Source: Candidatus [Bacteroides] periocalifornicus (lineage in GTDB: Bacteria; Bacteroidota; Bacteroidia; Bacteroidales; CAJPTX01). Taken from it: a DNA stretch of 59,525 bases. Numbering within the stretch: position 1 is the stretch's first letter; every line of letters starts with the position of its first letter. Positions 34,510-43,507 of the stretch are shown piece by piece. The position numbers and the translations under genes are program-made. The stretch is taken from positions 1 to 59,525 of the forward strand of contig LIIK01000002.1 of the NCBI GenBank assembly GCA_001421095.1, in the 5' to 3' direction. Under the pieces are notes generated by a model. That model had not been told where the DNA came from, did not search any database, and worked only from the letters and a program-made list of their open reading frames with translations.

Positions 34510-35440
34510 AGGGGGGGGCGATGACGAGATTTGCTATGATGTTCTTGGTAGGGGCGATGCCGAGCGTAGCGAGTGCTCGCCCTAACAATGCGGCGCTTGG
34601 AGTTTGTAGCGACGTGGCGTGCCGTGTCGCGGTTATTAATGCCGCGCCGCTACGTCCTTCGAAGAACGGGAGAATAGGATTTAAACCGCCGTATTCCAAA
34701 AGGGGAAAAGACCCTTACGGACAGGCGGGTCATCGCGGGATTGGGAGGGGAATCGATAGGAGGCCTGGCATTTGCGGAAATACGGTGGGCGGGGGAATCT
34801 TCGCGTTGCGAAGACCCCGCCCCTACAGTCGGCATTGCGTGTCGTTTCGCGTTCCAAATCCCATCCATTGCCACCACCATGCGCATACCATGCCACCCGT
34901 GGATCACCACGGCATTTGTAGCGATGCGGCGCGCCGCGTCGCTACGTCCTTCGAGAAACGGGAGAATAGGTTTTAAACCTCTCCAAAAGGGAGACCGCGG
35001 CAAATGGCCCGTATGGGATCAATCTTTTAAAGAGTTCTTTTTCTTCTGGGTAAACAGGTTTTAATCACGCAATTCCATTTCTCGAAGAGCGTAGCGATGC
35101 GGCGTGCCGCGTCGCTTATGAGGGAGCTACAGATAATCCCCTTTCCATCAATTGACGAGATTGGCTATTGCGTTCTGGGTAGGGGCGGTGCCGTAGGGGC
35201 GGGCCGCGAGTTGCCCGCCCACCTTCGGGTGCCCGCCCTAACGGCGTGGTGCCTGGCCTTTGTAGCGATGTGGCGTGCCGCGTCGCGGTTATTAACGCCG
35301 CGTTGCGGTTATTAATGCCGCATCGCAGTTAGAACCTTCGCATTACGTTTTTTCAAGCTTTCCCCAGCATAGAGAACGGGCTGCTTCTGGCCCCAGGTGC
35401 GGCAAGTGTAGTTTATCGCCTCGCAATTCCAAAATTCTTT
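34510..35440. repeat. Repeat island 3 (R2, R1, R3, R4 mosaic)
   Basis: Nearly 1 kb without a supported gene. In order: G8 (34511-34518), R2 (34522-34586), R1 (34605-34630), R3 (34650-34702), R4 (about 34785-34842), R1 (34918-34944), R3 (34945-34993), R1 (35091-35118), long R2 (35142-35242) and R1 with a tail (35262-35335). The tail units are GTCGCGGTTATTAACGCCGC and GTTGCGGTTATTAATGCCGC, 20 bp each, then a partial third. ORFs on both strands here are translations of the repeats. Confidence 0.85.
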
Positions 35441-35442
35441 GC

Positions 35443-35450
35443 TACCTTCG
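35443..35450 (+). promoter_or_regulatory. -7 box TACCTTCG for fumC
   Basis: TACCTTCG is one mismatch from TAnnTTTG and lies 28 bp before the fumC ATG, just past the repeat island. Confidence 0.55.
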
Positions 35451-35478
35451 CGAGGTGCTGCTTTAAATAGATGAGGCT

Positions 35479-36954
35479 ATGGATTACAGGACAGAACACG
35501 ATACAATGGGCGAGGTGCGGGTATCCGCCGATAGGCTCTGGGGTGCGCAGACGCAGCGTTCGTTTGAGAATTTCAAGATCGGGCCGGCGGCCAGCATGCC
35601 CCATGAGATCATCATGGCCTTTGCAGTTCTCAAGAAATCCGCAGCCATTACCAACTGCGAGCTGGGGGTGCTACCCAAGGAGAAGGCCGACCTTATAGTG
35701 CAGGCCTGCGATGAGGTGTTGGCTGGCAAACACCAGGCCGAGTTCCCGCTGGTGATATGGCAAACTGGCAGCGGCACCCAGAGCAATATGAACATGAATG
35801 AGGTGCTTGCCAACCGCGCCCAGCAGCTTAAGGGATTGAGAATAGGGGCTGATCCCCAGTTCATACACCCGAACGACGATGTGAACAAGTCACAGTCGAG
35901 CAATGACACCTTCCCCACCGCCATGCACATAGCCGCGGTAAAGGTGCTTTGGGAGGTTACCATGCCTGGGGTGGCCATGCTTGCCAGGGCTCTTGCCAGA
36001 CGATCGGTGGCCATGTGGGATGTGGTGAAGATAGGGCGAACCCACATGATGGATGCCACCCCCCTCACCCTTGGGCAGGAGTTCAGCGGTTACGTGTCGC
36101 AGCTGCTGCATGGGTTGAAGGCGTTGAATTCCACCCTCCCGCACCTCTACGAGCTGGCGCTTGGGGGCACTGCAGTGGGTACAGGTATCAATACCCCAAA
36201 GGGTTACGCTGAGCGGGTAGCCGAGGTGATAGCTCGGGAAACGGGGTACAAATTCGTTTCGGCAGGGAATAAGTTCGAGTCGCTTGCGGCGCACGATGCG
36301 GTGGTGCAGTCGCATGGCGCGCTTAAGCAGCTGGCGGTGTCGCTCATGAAGATTGCGAGCGACCTCCGCCTTATGGCATCTGGGCCGCGCAGCGGGATAG
36401 GCGAGATTACGATCCCGGCCAACGAACCGGGTTCTAGCATTATGCCAGGCAAGGTGAATCCCACCCAGATAGAGGCTCTCACCATGGTGTGCGCCCAGGT
36501 GATAGGCAACGATGCGGCCATATCCACGGGCGGTATGCTGGGGCAGTTTGAGCTGAATGTCTTCAAGCCGGTGATAATCGCCAACTTCCTACAGTCTGCC
36601 CGCCTGTTGGGCGAGGCCTGCGTATCGATAACCAAGCACTGCGTAGATGGTATAGAGCCCAATGGGCCGGTGGTAGAACGATTGGTGGGCAATTCGCTCA
36701 TGCTGGTTACGGCCCTCAACACCCATATAGGCTATGAGAAGGCCGCCAAGATTGCCAAGAACGCCCACGCGAAGGGGATAACCCTGCGGGATTCGGCCAT
36801 TGAATCGGGATTCCTGACTGCCGAGGAGTTTGACCAATGGGTGGTGCCCGGCAAAATGGTAGGTGATCTCACCCGTAGAGACAAGGTGCTCGATTGGCTT
36901 GCCCAGGGGAATGAGGAACCAGTGGATCTCAAGAAATTGCTAGAGCAGGCGTAG
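35479..36954 (+). CDS. fumC: Class II fumarate hydratase
   Basis: This 491-residue protein interconverts fumarate and L-malate in the TCA cycle. Family landmarks are TGSGTQSNMNMNEVLANRA, HPNDDVNKSQSSNDTFPTAM, GRTHMMDATPLTLGQEF, GGTAVGTGINTPKGY and the signature GSSIMPGKVNPTQ. Asn after GTGI and the NMN loop fit FumC better than aspartase. Length is slightly above the common 460-470 because of the C-terminal extension LDWLAQGNEEPVDLKKLLEQ. It is monocistronic by position. Confidence 0.94.
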   Translation: MDYRTEHDTMGEVRVSADRLWGAQTQRSFENFKIGPAASMPHEIIMAFAVLKKSAAITNCELGVLPKEKADLIVQACDEVLAGKHQAEFPLVIWQTGSGTQSNMNMNEVLANRAQQLKGLRIGADPQFIHPNDDVNKSQSSNDTFPTAMHIAAVKVLWEVTMPGVAMLARALARRSVAMWDVVKIGRTHMMDATPLTLGQEFSGYVSQLLHGLKALNSTLPHLYELALGGTAVGTGINTPKGYAERVAEVIARETGYKFVSAGNKFESLAAHDAVVQSHGALKQLAVSLMKIASDLRLMASGPRSGIGEITIPANEPGSSIMPGKVNPTQIEALTMVCAQVIGNDAAISTGGMLGQFELNVFKPVIIANFLQSARLLGEACVSITKHCVDGIEPNGPVVERLVGNSLMLVTALNTHIGYEKAAKIAKNAHAKGITLRDSAIESGFLTAEEFDQWVVPGKMVGDLTRRDKVLDWLAQGNEEPVDLKKLLEQA

Positions 36955-37027
36955 GAACCTGGGCAATAGCCACCGCGAAGGGGCGTTTTTTGAGGGGGAG
37001 AGGAGAGGAAAGATGAACAGGTTTTTA

Positions 37028-37195
37028 GTAGCGACGTGGCGTGCCGCGTCGCGATAAGAGGTCCTGCGTTGCGATAAGAGGCATCGCGTTGCGATTAAGG
37101 ATGCGCTGCGTCGCAATTAAAAGGCTTCGCGTCGCGATAAAGTGTACCGTGCCGCGTCGCATAAAGTCAAAATTGATTCTGACGAAAGATCTTCT
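37028..37195. repeat. R1 head with tandem tail array
   Basis: An R1 head (37028-37052) is followed by five degenerate 20-22-bp units, GTCGCGATAAGAGGTCCTGC, GTTGCGATAAGAGGCATCGC, then GTTGCGATTAAGG..., GTCGCAATTAAAAGG... and GTCGCGATAAAGTG..., reaching to about 37165. It lies immediately upstream of the S41 protease start and could affect its leader. No gene in it. Confidence 0.85.
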
Positions 37196-38881
37196 ATGGT
37201 GAAACGTATTTGGTGGCGTAGGCTGGCCCTGGTGATGGTGGCGGCGGGTTTGCTATTCGGGCTCTACACGGGCTACACGAAATTCCAGCTAACCGAGGGC
37301 ATGGAGACCATATTCACGGTATTTCGCGATGCGGTGCTGCTGAATGTGGATGAGCCAGACCCGGAGAAGCTTACTAACAATGCCGTTTGGGGTATATTGC
37401 GGCAGCTTGATCCCTACGCTGCCTATATACCCGAGGAGGGCAGGGAGCAGTTCCAAACCCTAACCACGGGCGACTACGGAGGTATAGGCGCGCTGGTGCA
37501 GCAGGCCGATAAGTATGCCCGTGTGGCTGAGCTCTACGAGGGGGCGCCAGCAGCCAAGGCCGGGCTCTTTGTTGGCGATACGCTGGTGAGCATTGATGGG
37601 CAGACCACCCGCGGGCTAACGATAACCGAGGTTAGCAACCGCCTTAAGGGTGTGGCGGGTTCTACCATTGCGCTCCGGGTTCGACGCCCCTACCGGGCCG
37701 ATACGCTCACCATCAAGTTCAAGCGAGATCGGGTTCACCTCCCGGCCGTGGGCTTCTCGCATCGCTTTGCCGATGGTGTCGGTTACGTGTCGCTCACCAC
37801 CTTTACGCACGGTTGCGCATTGGCCGTGGAGGAGGCTCTGGTGAATTTGGAGAAAAAGGGACCTCTTACGGGTGTAGTGCTGGATCTCCGTGGGAATGGA
37901 GGAGGATTGCTGGAGGAGGCCATACAGCTGGTGGGGTTCTTTATCCCGAGCGGCGATACCGTGGTGATGGTGAAGGGGCGGGTAGGTAAGGATGAGGTGG
38001 CTCTTAGCCGCGGCGAGGGTCGCTTTGCCTCGTTGCCCCTGGTGGTGCTGGTGGATAGGGAGAGTGCCTCCTCAAGCGAGGTTGTAGCGGGCTCTCTGCA
38101 AGATATGGATCGGGCGGCTATAGTGGGTGAACGGACTTTTGGCAAGGGGCTGGTGCAGACTACCCGCGCGCTGCCCTACGGTGGAATACTCAAGCTTACT
38201 ACCGCCAAGTACTACACCCCCAGCGGACGTTGCATACAGGCGTTGGACTACGCGCATCGCGATAAGAATGGTGCTGTGGGCGAAATACCCGATTCGCTCA
38301 TCACGCGCTACCAGACCCGGCACGGTCGCTACGTGTACGATGGGGGCGGTGTATGGCCAGACCTTGAGGCCGACGGTGGAAATCAGTCGCTGTTTGTGGC
38401 AAACCTCTATGCGCAGCTCGGGTTCTTTGAGTACGCCACCCTCTACAGGAGCAAGCATCCGAGCATTCCTCCGGTGGCGGAGTTCAAGGCCTCCCCAGGG
38501 GATATTGCAGATTTCAGACAGTTTTTGATCCAGAAGGGTTACCCCGCCAAGAGCTCCATGCTCCGCCTTACCAAGCAGCTGCGCGATATGGCCAAGGGTG
38601 AAGATCAATACGAGCTGCTGCAGGGCTACCTGGATAGTGCTGATAGGGCGATAGAGCGGAGTTTTAGCGAGTATTTTGACAAGAATCTACCGCTAATCAC
38701 CACGCTGCTGGAGGAGGAGATCGCGTCGCGCTACTACTACGCCGATGGGCGTGCTGCCAAGGCGCTTGCGCGGGATAGCGTGCTGCACCAGGGGCTACAC
38801 CTCCTGCAAGACAGTGCGCAGATGCGTAGGCTCTTGAGGGAGATCTCACCAGCCGACCCCAGGGGGAAGAAGGTCGGATAG
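37196..38881 (+). CDS. C-terminal processing protease (S41, Ctp-like)
   Basis: This 561-residue protease has one N-terminal TM segment (about 7-25), then a PDZ domain (about 90-175, GGIGALVQQ...GDTLVSIDGQ) and the S41 catalytic core. The core shows VVLDLRGNGGGLLEEAI, the serine in DRESASSSEVVAGSLQD and the lysine in GERTFGKGLVQT. A C-terminal extension of about 150 residues follows YYTPSGRCIQ. The upstream in-frame ATG at 37142 lies within the R1 tail array, so I use ATG 37196 (MVKRIWW). It acts in the periplasm on misfolded or tagged proteins. Confidence 0.9.
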   Translation: MVKRIWWRRLALVMVAAGLLFGLYTGYTKFQLTEGMETIFTVFRDAVLLNVDEPDPEKLTNNAVWGILRQLDPYAAYIPEEGREQFQTLTTGDYGGIGALVQQADKYARVAELYEGAPAAKAGLFVGDTLVSIDGQTTRGLTITEVSNRLKGVAGSTIALRVRRPYRADTLTIKFKRDRVHLPAVGFSHRFADGVGYVSLTTFTHGCALAVEEALVNLEKKGPLTGVVLDLRGNGGGLLEEAIQLVGFFIPSGDTVVMVKGRVGKDEVALSRGEGRFASLPLVVLVDRESASSSEVVAGSLQDMDRAAIVGERTFGKGLVQTTRALPYGGILKLTTAKYYTPSGRCIQALDYAHRDKNGAVGEIPDSLITRYQTRHGRYVYDGGGVWPDLEADGGNQSLFVANLYAQLGFFEYATLYRSKHPSIPPVAEFKASPGDIADFRQFLIQKGYPAKSSMLRLTKQLRDMAKGEDQYELLQGYLDSADRAIERSFSEYFDKNLPLITTLLEEEIASRYYYADGRAAKALARDSVLHQGLHLLQDSAQMRRLLREISPADPRGKKVG

Positions 38882-38991
38882 CCCCCCTTTAGCCAGGGCG
38901 CAGTAGGCTACGCAGCGCGCAGTGGTTCGATGGGGCTTTTGGCGGCCTTCACCGTGCGGAGGTGCGCAAACTTAATACGAAGATTCCCAAG

Positions 38992-40203
38992 ATGGCGGGT
39001 GGTGCTATGCCAAGGGTAGTGGTGGGATTGTCTGGCGGGGTAGATTCGAGCATTGCGGCCTACATGCTCAAGCAGCAAGGCTACGATGTGGTGGGAATCT
39101 ACATGCGCAATTGGACGGAGACTACGGGCTTGGCCAAGAGCAATTGCCCCTTTGACGAGGATGTGGATTTTGCCATGCTGGTTGCCCGTAGGCTCGCAAT
39201 TCCCTTTGAGGTGGTGGATCTCTCAGAGCAGTACCGGCGTGATGTGGTGGATTACCTCTTTGCCGAATACGGAAAGGGGCGAACGCCCAACCCCGATGTG
39301 CTGTGCAACCGAGAGGTGAAGTTCAAGGCGTTCTGGGAGGTGGCACAGGCAAGGGGGGCAGAGTACGTGGCCACGGGGCATTACTGCAGGAAGGGCGAAT
39401 CGGTAGACCCGCACGGCACCCAGTACCACAGCCTGCTCGCGGGGGTGGATGCTAGCAAGGATCAGAGCTATTTTCTCTGCCAGGTAGACCAACAGCAGCT
39501 GGAGCATGCCCTATTCCCCGTGGGCGGCATGCTGAAGGGCGAGGTGCGCAGGCTGGCCAGTGAGTTGGGGTTAGCCTCTGCCGCAAGGAAGGACAGCTAC
39601 GGTATCTGCTTTGTGGGCGAGGTGGATCTCCCGGAGTTCCTAGCGCAGAAGCTGGAGCGTAAGGAGGGGGCAGTGGTAGAGATTGCCCGAGATTGCCCAG
39701 TGGAAAGAGGTGGGGAAGGCGGGAAAACAGCCCAAGGGGATTCTGACCTGCCGGCACGTGCTAAACCCTATGCGCTAACCCCGGCCTTGGGTGTGGAAAT
39801 CGGTAGGCATCAGGGAGCGCACTTCTATACCGTGGGGCAGCGGAAAGGGCTCAATATCGGGGGGAAAGCGCTGCCGCTTTTCGTGCTGGGTGTGGATGTG
39901 CAGACCAATACGCTCTACGTGGGGCAGGGGCATGACCACCCCTACCTGAATAGGCAAGTGGTTTTTATAGAAAGGTCGGAAGTTCACTGGATATGGGCGG
40001 GCAATGCCCCCTCTGAGGGTTTTTCCATGCGGGTAGAGGCCCGGTTGAGGTACAGGCAGCCCCTACAGCCGGCCACTCTGCATACCAGAGAAGAGGGGGT
40101 GTACCTGGAGTTTGAGAATCCCCAGCGAGGCGTAACCCCAGGGCAGTTTGCCGCGTGGTATAGGGGAGCGGAGCTTTTGGGCTCGGGCCCGGTGGCGTGG
40201 TGA
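38992..40203 (+). CDS. mnmA: tRNA-specific 2-thiouridylase MnmA
   Basis: This enzyme thiolates U34 of tRNA Lys, Glu and Gln with ATP and a sulfur relay. PP-loop GLSGGVDSSIAAYMLK, the first catalytic cysteine in NPDVLCNREVKF and the second in DSYGICFVGE are in place, as is HFYTVGQRKGLNIGG. Relative to typical MnmA there is an extra polar insert of roughly 40 residues between EGAVVEIARDC and GVEIGRHQGAHF. The start is ambiguous: ATG 38992 or ATG 39007 (MPRVVVGLSGG); the GTG at 38962 is less likely. Confidence 0.92.
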   Translation: MAGGAMPRVVVGLSGGVDSSIAAYMLKQQGYDVVGIYMRNWTETTGLAKSNCPFDEDVDFAMLVARRLAIPFEVVDLSEQYRRDVVDYLFAEYGKGRTPNPDVLCNREVKFKAFWEVAQARGAEYVATGHYCRKGESVDPHGTQYHSLLAGVDASKDQSYFLCQVDQQQLEHALFPVGGMLKGEVRRLASELGLASAARKDSYGICFVGEVDLPEFLAQKLERKEGAVVEIARDCPVERGGEGGKTAQGDSDLPARAKPYALTPALGVEIGRHQGAHFYTVGQRKGLNIGGKALPLFVLGVDVQTNTLYVGQGHDHPYLNRQVVFIERSEVHWIWAGNAPSEGFSMRVEARLRYRQPLQPATLHTREEGVYLEFENPQRGVTPGQFAAWYRGAELLGSGPVAW

Positions 40204-40235
40204 ACGGTTTTTGCAGAGGTTTACAGCAGGGAATC

Positions 40236-40401
40236 CCATTTCTACCAATTGTCGAGATTTGCTGTTGTGTTCTTGGTAGGGGCGATGCTGTAGGGGCGGG
40301 ACGAGAGTTGCCGCCCTGGTGGGATCTCAGGCGTTTGTAGCGGCGTGGCGTGCCGCGTCGCGATACTAACGGCGCCGCGTCGGTTAAAGGATTTTGCAAT
40401 T
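40236..40401. repeat. Repeat island 4 (R2 then R1)
   Basis: A degenerate R2 copy (40236-40319, CCATTTCTACCAATTGTCGA and on) is followed by an R1 head (40337-40361) with a short tail that runs right up to the ATG of the cyclase gene at 40402. No separate promoter box is obvious, so the repeats form the whole upstream region. Confidence 0.8.
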
Positions 40402-41880
40402 ATGGGGCTTTCTATCTGTCCTTTCCTCATTGCTGCGAGTACATGCGTGCTGCTGACGCTGGGATTTCTCGTGGTTCGGGGCGTGCTGCTCTACTACAGC
40501 GCGCAGGACAGGGCCAAGTATGAGGTGCTGCTTAGCCAGCGATCCACAGAGCTGGTGCGGGAGAAGGAGAGGGTAGAGAACATCCTCGCACGGATGCTGC
40601 CGATGCATGCGGCCCAAGAGCTGCAAAAGATGGGGCGGGTGCAGACGGAGCGGTACAGCATGGTTACCGTGCTTTTTGCAGATATTGAGGGATTTACGAT
40701 GATTACAGATCGCACGAATCCCGAGCAGCTGATAGATGCCCTGGACCGCTTCTTTTTCTACCTCGACAGCGTGGCGCAACGGTACCATATAGAGAAGATC
40801 AAGACTATAGGCGATGCCTACATGTGCGCGGGCGGACTGCCGCGGCGTAACAGGACGAATCCCGTGGAGGTGGTGCTAGCTGCTACCGACATGCTTGAGC
40901 ATATGCGCCGCCTCAATGAGGAACTCCATCGCGACGATGTGCAGTGGGGGCTGCGCATTGGGGTGAATACGGGGCAGGTGATCTCGGGGGTAATAGGTAG
41001 AGACAAGCTCTCCTACGATATCTGGGGAAGCGCGGTGAATGTGGCGAGCCGCATGGAGTCGAGCAGTGCGCCGGGGCGTATCAACATCTCAGAAAGCACG
41101 TACTTTTTCGTCAAGGAGTTCTTCGACTGTACACCCCGAGGGCAGATGCCGATAAAGAACAGGGGTAATGTCTCGATGTACTTCGTGGAGGGTATTCGCC
41201 CCGAGCTATCTGAGAACGGAGAGAAAAAGCTCCCCAACGCCGATTTCTGGCTAAAACTCCAGGTGGTGCGCCTGGGCGATGTGGAGGATTACGCCATCTC
41301 GCTCCTTGAGGAAAAGCTCCCCAAGAATCTCTACTACCACGGAGTAAAGCACACTTTGGATGTGTATACCCAGGTGGAGCTACTCGGAGTGCAGGAGGGC
41401 GTAAGCACCGAGGATCTGCTGCTGCTACGCACCGCGGCCCTGTTCCACGATGCCGGGCATATAGTGGACTACCAGACCCACGAGGAGATGGGCGTGAAAA
41501 TGGTGTATGAGGTGTTGCCCGGATTCCAATACTCAAAAAAACAGATAGATGAGGTGGCGCGCCTAATACTGGCCACTAGGATGCCGGTGCACCCGCACGA
41601 TCTGCTGGAGGAGATCATGTGCGATGCAGACCTGGATTACCTTGGTCGTGTGGATTATATCCCGGTGGCTGCCAAGCTCTACCAAGAACTCAAGGAACGT
41701 GGACTGGTGGGCGAGCTGGCCGATTGGGTGAATATGCAGATCAAGTTCATGGAGAGCCACCAGTACTACACCGCCACCGCCCGGCAGATGCGAGAGGCGA
41801 ACAAGCTGGAGCAGCTCAGTAAGCTAAAGGCATGGCGTAGCGAGGCGCTGGGGGGGAGTGCTAAGAATCTCCCGGGTTGA
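40402..41880 (+). CDS. Class III adenylate cyclase fused to HD phosphohydrolase
   Basis: This 492-residue protein has one TM region (about 4-32), a coiled coil (about 35-65), a class III cyclase domain (about 75-260) and an HD domain (about 305-430). Cyclase metal aspartates are Asp94 (LFADIEGFT) and Asp138 (TIGDAY). Purine-selecting Lys134 and Asp206 (SYDIWGS) predict ATP. Asn213 and Arg217 (NVASRM) complete the site. HD landmarks are YHGVKHTLDVYTQ, ALFHDAGHIVDYQTHEE and IMCDADLDYLGR. The start is ATG 40402; a reading from 40345 would pass through an R1 copy. A single chain with a nucleotide-making and a putative phosphohydrolase domain is notable. Which molecule the HD half acts on is unknown. 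Confidence 0.9.
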   Translation: MGLSICPFLIAASTCVLLTLGFLVVRGVLLYYSAQDRAKYEVLLSQRSTELVREKERVENILARMLPMHAAQELQKMGRVQTERYSMVTVLFADIEGFTMITDRTNPEQLIDALDRFFFYLDSVAQRYHIEKIKTIGDAYMCAGGLPRRNRTNPVEVVLAATDMLEHMRRLNEELHRDDVQWGLRIGVNTGQVISGVIGRDKLSYDIWGSAVNVASRMESSSAPGRINISESTYFFVKEFFDCTPRGQMPIKNRGNVSMYFVEGIRPELSENGEKKLPNADFWLKLQVVRLGDVEDYAISLLEEKLPKNLYYHGVKHTLDVYTQVELLGVQEGVSTEDLLLLRTAALFHDAGHIVDYQTHEEMGVKMVYEVLPGFQYSKKQIDEVARLILATRMPVHPHDLLEEIMCDADLDYLGRVDYIPVAAKLYQELKERGLVGELADWVNMQIKFMESHQYYTATARQMREANKLEQLSKLKAWRSEALGGSAKNLPG

Positions 41881-42017
41881 ACTTTTTAATTTCTGGCCCA
41901 GAAGGCGAAGTGTATTTTTAGCTATAGCAAGGAAATCCAAGGGGTGCAGGAGTGTAATGGAGGGCAGTCAATGTGTTTTTTAACGGGCGTAATGCGAATT
42001 ACACCAAAAATAATTGC

Positions 42018-42025
42018 TATATTCG
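42018..42025 (+). promoter_or_regulatory. -7-like box TATATTCG
   Basis: TATATTCG, one mismatch from TAnnTTTG, lies 49 bp before the ATG of the Usp-like gene at 42075. Confidence 0.5.
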
Positions 42026-42074
42026 CGCTGGAGAAAGGTGCTAGGATTGAGATTCAATTAGCAAGCGGGGAACT

Positions 42075-42998
42075 ATGGCTAACCCATTGAAGAAAAAGAC
42101 AATTATAGTACCCTGGGATTCAAGCCAGGGGTGCGAATATGCTCTAGAGCATGCCTTTCAGCTTGCGCAGGCCGTGGGCGACAATGTGATGATCCTCCAG
42201 TTGGTGAAGCGCCCTGGCATGCTGCTTACACGGGCCAAAAGGTCAGAGTTTGAGCAGCAGCTTGCGGAGCAGCGCCAGCAACTGGAGCGGGAGGCCCAGC
42301 GTCTGAATATGGAGTTCGCAGAGAAGCGTGCGGCTATCATCCAGAACCTTAAAACGAAAACGGCAGCGGCTGGAAGGGAGTTCCAGGAGGTTACTATCAC
42401 CAGCATGGTGCTGGATTACAGGAGTCTCGTGCGCTCGCTCAACGAGTTGGTACTCACGCTTAGCGTGAACCTCTTTGTAACCAGCCAGTACTACCAGCTC
42501 TCCCGTACCACTCGGCTCGACCTTCTCCCGATTCTCCGGAAGATGAAGTCGTCCAAGGTGGATACGACACCCTTCATCATTGTCAATAAACCTCCTAAGC
42601 ATCTGTACTATACCGAGCTGGTGGTGCCGATGGAGTATGTGGGTAGCTACAAGGAAACCCTCCGCTGGGTGGCCTACCTCTCCACCTACTACCATTGCAA
42701 CGTGAACCTAATCAAGCCTCCACTCAAGGATGAGAGCAAGAGGAGGGGAATGGCCAACAATCTCTACTTCACCAAGAAAATCCTCGACTCGAAGAATGTG
42801 GTCTACGGGATTAAGACTGCCAACAAGAGGGCAGAGTTCAACCAGGAGGTCTTCAGCTTCGTCTCTGCCATTGAGGCCGATCTGCTGATCCTGATGGCCA
42901 ACAATATGAAGAATTACTTTGCCGATAGGGTGGTGAAATCAGAGGTGCCGATCCTTTTCATCAATCCTCTCTCCAAGAAGTACCAGGCCTTCAAGTAG
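42075..42998 (+). CDS. Universal-stress-like protein with coiled-coil insert
   Basis: This 307-residue protein opens like a Usp domain (KKTIIVPWDSSQGCEYALEH) but has a charged coiled coil of about 45 residues (AKRSEFEQQLAEQRQQLERE) in the first half. The second half has a Usp-like strand (ELVVPMEYVGSYKETLRWVA) and ends EADLLILMANN...VPILFINPLSKKYQ. The G-2x-G-9x-G ATP motif is not seen, so ATP binding is doubtful. It is related in layout to the Usp at 32248. Stand-alone gene with its own promoter-like box. Confidence 0.75.
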   Translation: MANPLKKKTIIVPWDSSQGCEYALEHAFQLAQAVGDNVMILQLVKRPGMLLTRAKRSEFEQQLAEQRQQLEREAQRLNMEFAEKRAAIIQNLKTKTAAAGREFQEVTITSMVLDYRSLVRSLNELVLTLSVNLFVTSQYYQLSRTTRLDLLPILRKMKSSKVDTTPFIIVNKPPKHLYYTELVVPMEYVGSYKETLRWVAYLSTYYHCNVNLIKPPLKDESKRRGMANNLYFTKKILDSKNVVYGIKTANKRAEFNQEVFSFVSAIEADLLILMANNMKNYFADRVVKSEVPILFINPLSKKYQAFK

Positions 42999-43150
42999 GA
43001 GTAGACGCATTGCCTCTTCTGCCTACGGGTTCGTTCTATAGAATTTCTACAGGGTGAGAGCCACAGTGCGTAGGAAGTGGGAGCAGAAGTATGATTAACC
43101 GCAGTTGCGTTGGCTCTCTAGGCCAGCGCGCTTTTTACACAGTGAAGATT

Positions 43151-43507
43151 ATGAGTGCACGCAAGAGTTTTTTCCGTAGCCCCATTGGCCGTTTTATAGA
43201 TACCCTGCTGCTGGTGCTCATAGCGCTAGCTCTACTGGCGAAAATCTGCATCAGCCTGAATTGGGTGGGAGCGCTTAAGCCCTACACCGCGCAGATCCAT
43301 ATGATGCTCTTCGTGCTGGTGGGCGTGTATGGGCTGCTTACAGGGCTGCGCTTACGCCATAGGTGGCTGGGATTCCCAGTGGGCCTGGCGGGACTTTTCT
43401 TGCTGGTAATGCCTGCGATCCCGACCTTCCGCTACGAGGTATGGGTAGCCACGGGGGCGGTGGTGCTGATACTGCTGGTGGCGGTATTCAACCCGAGGTC
43501 GCGCTAG
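43151..43507 (+). CDS. Small polytopic membrane protein
   Basis: This 118-residue protein has four hydrophobic segments (about 13-35, 44-64, 69-86 and 92-112) and a basic N-terminus MSARKSFFRSPIGRF. No family is recognised. An in-frame ATG at 43091 would add 20 residues of polar sequence; I prefer 43151. It is followed directly by a repeat island. Confidence 0.6.
   Translation: MSARKSFFRSPIGRFIDTLLLVLIALALLAKICISLNWVGALKPYTAQIHMMLFVLVGVYGLLTGLRLRHRWLGFPVGLAGLFLLVMPAIPTFRYEVWVATGAVVLILLVAVFNPRSR

Noticed and set aside
34380..35064. Several ORFs on both strands (up to 198 codons)
   Set aside because: All are read through repeat island 3; similar peptides (NGRIGFKPP) recur wherever R3 lies.
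37028..37165. CRISPR-like array
   Set aside because: Units are 20-22 bp without unique spacers and no cas genes are near; it is a degenerate tandem repeat.
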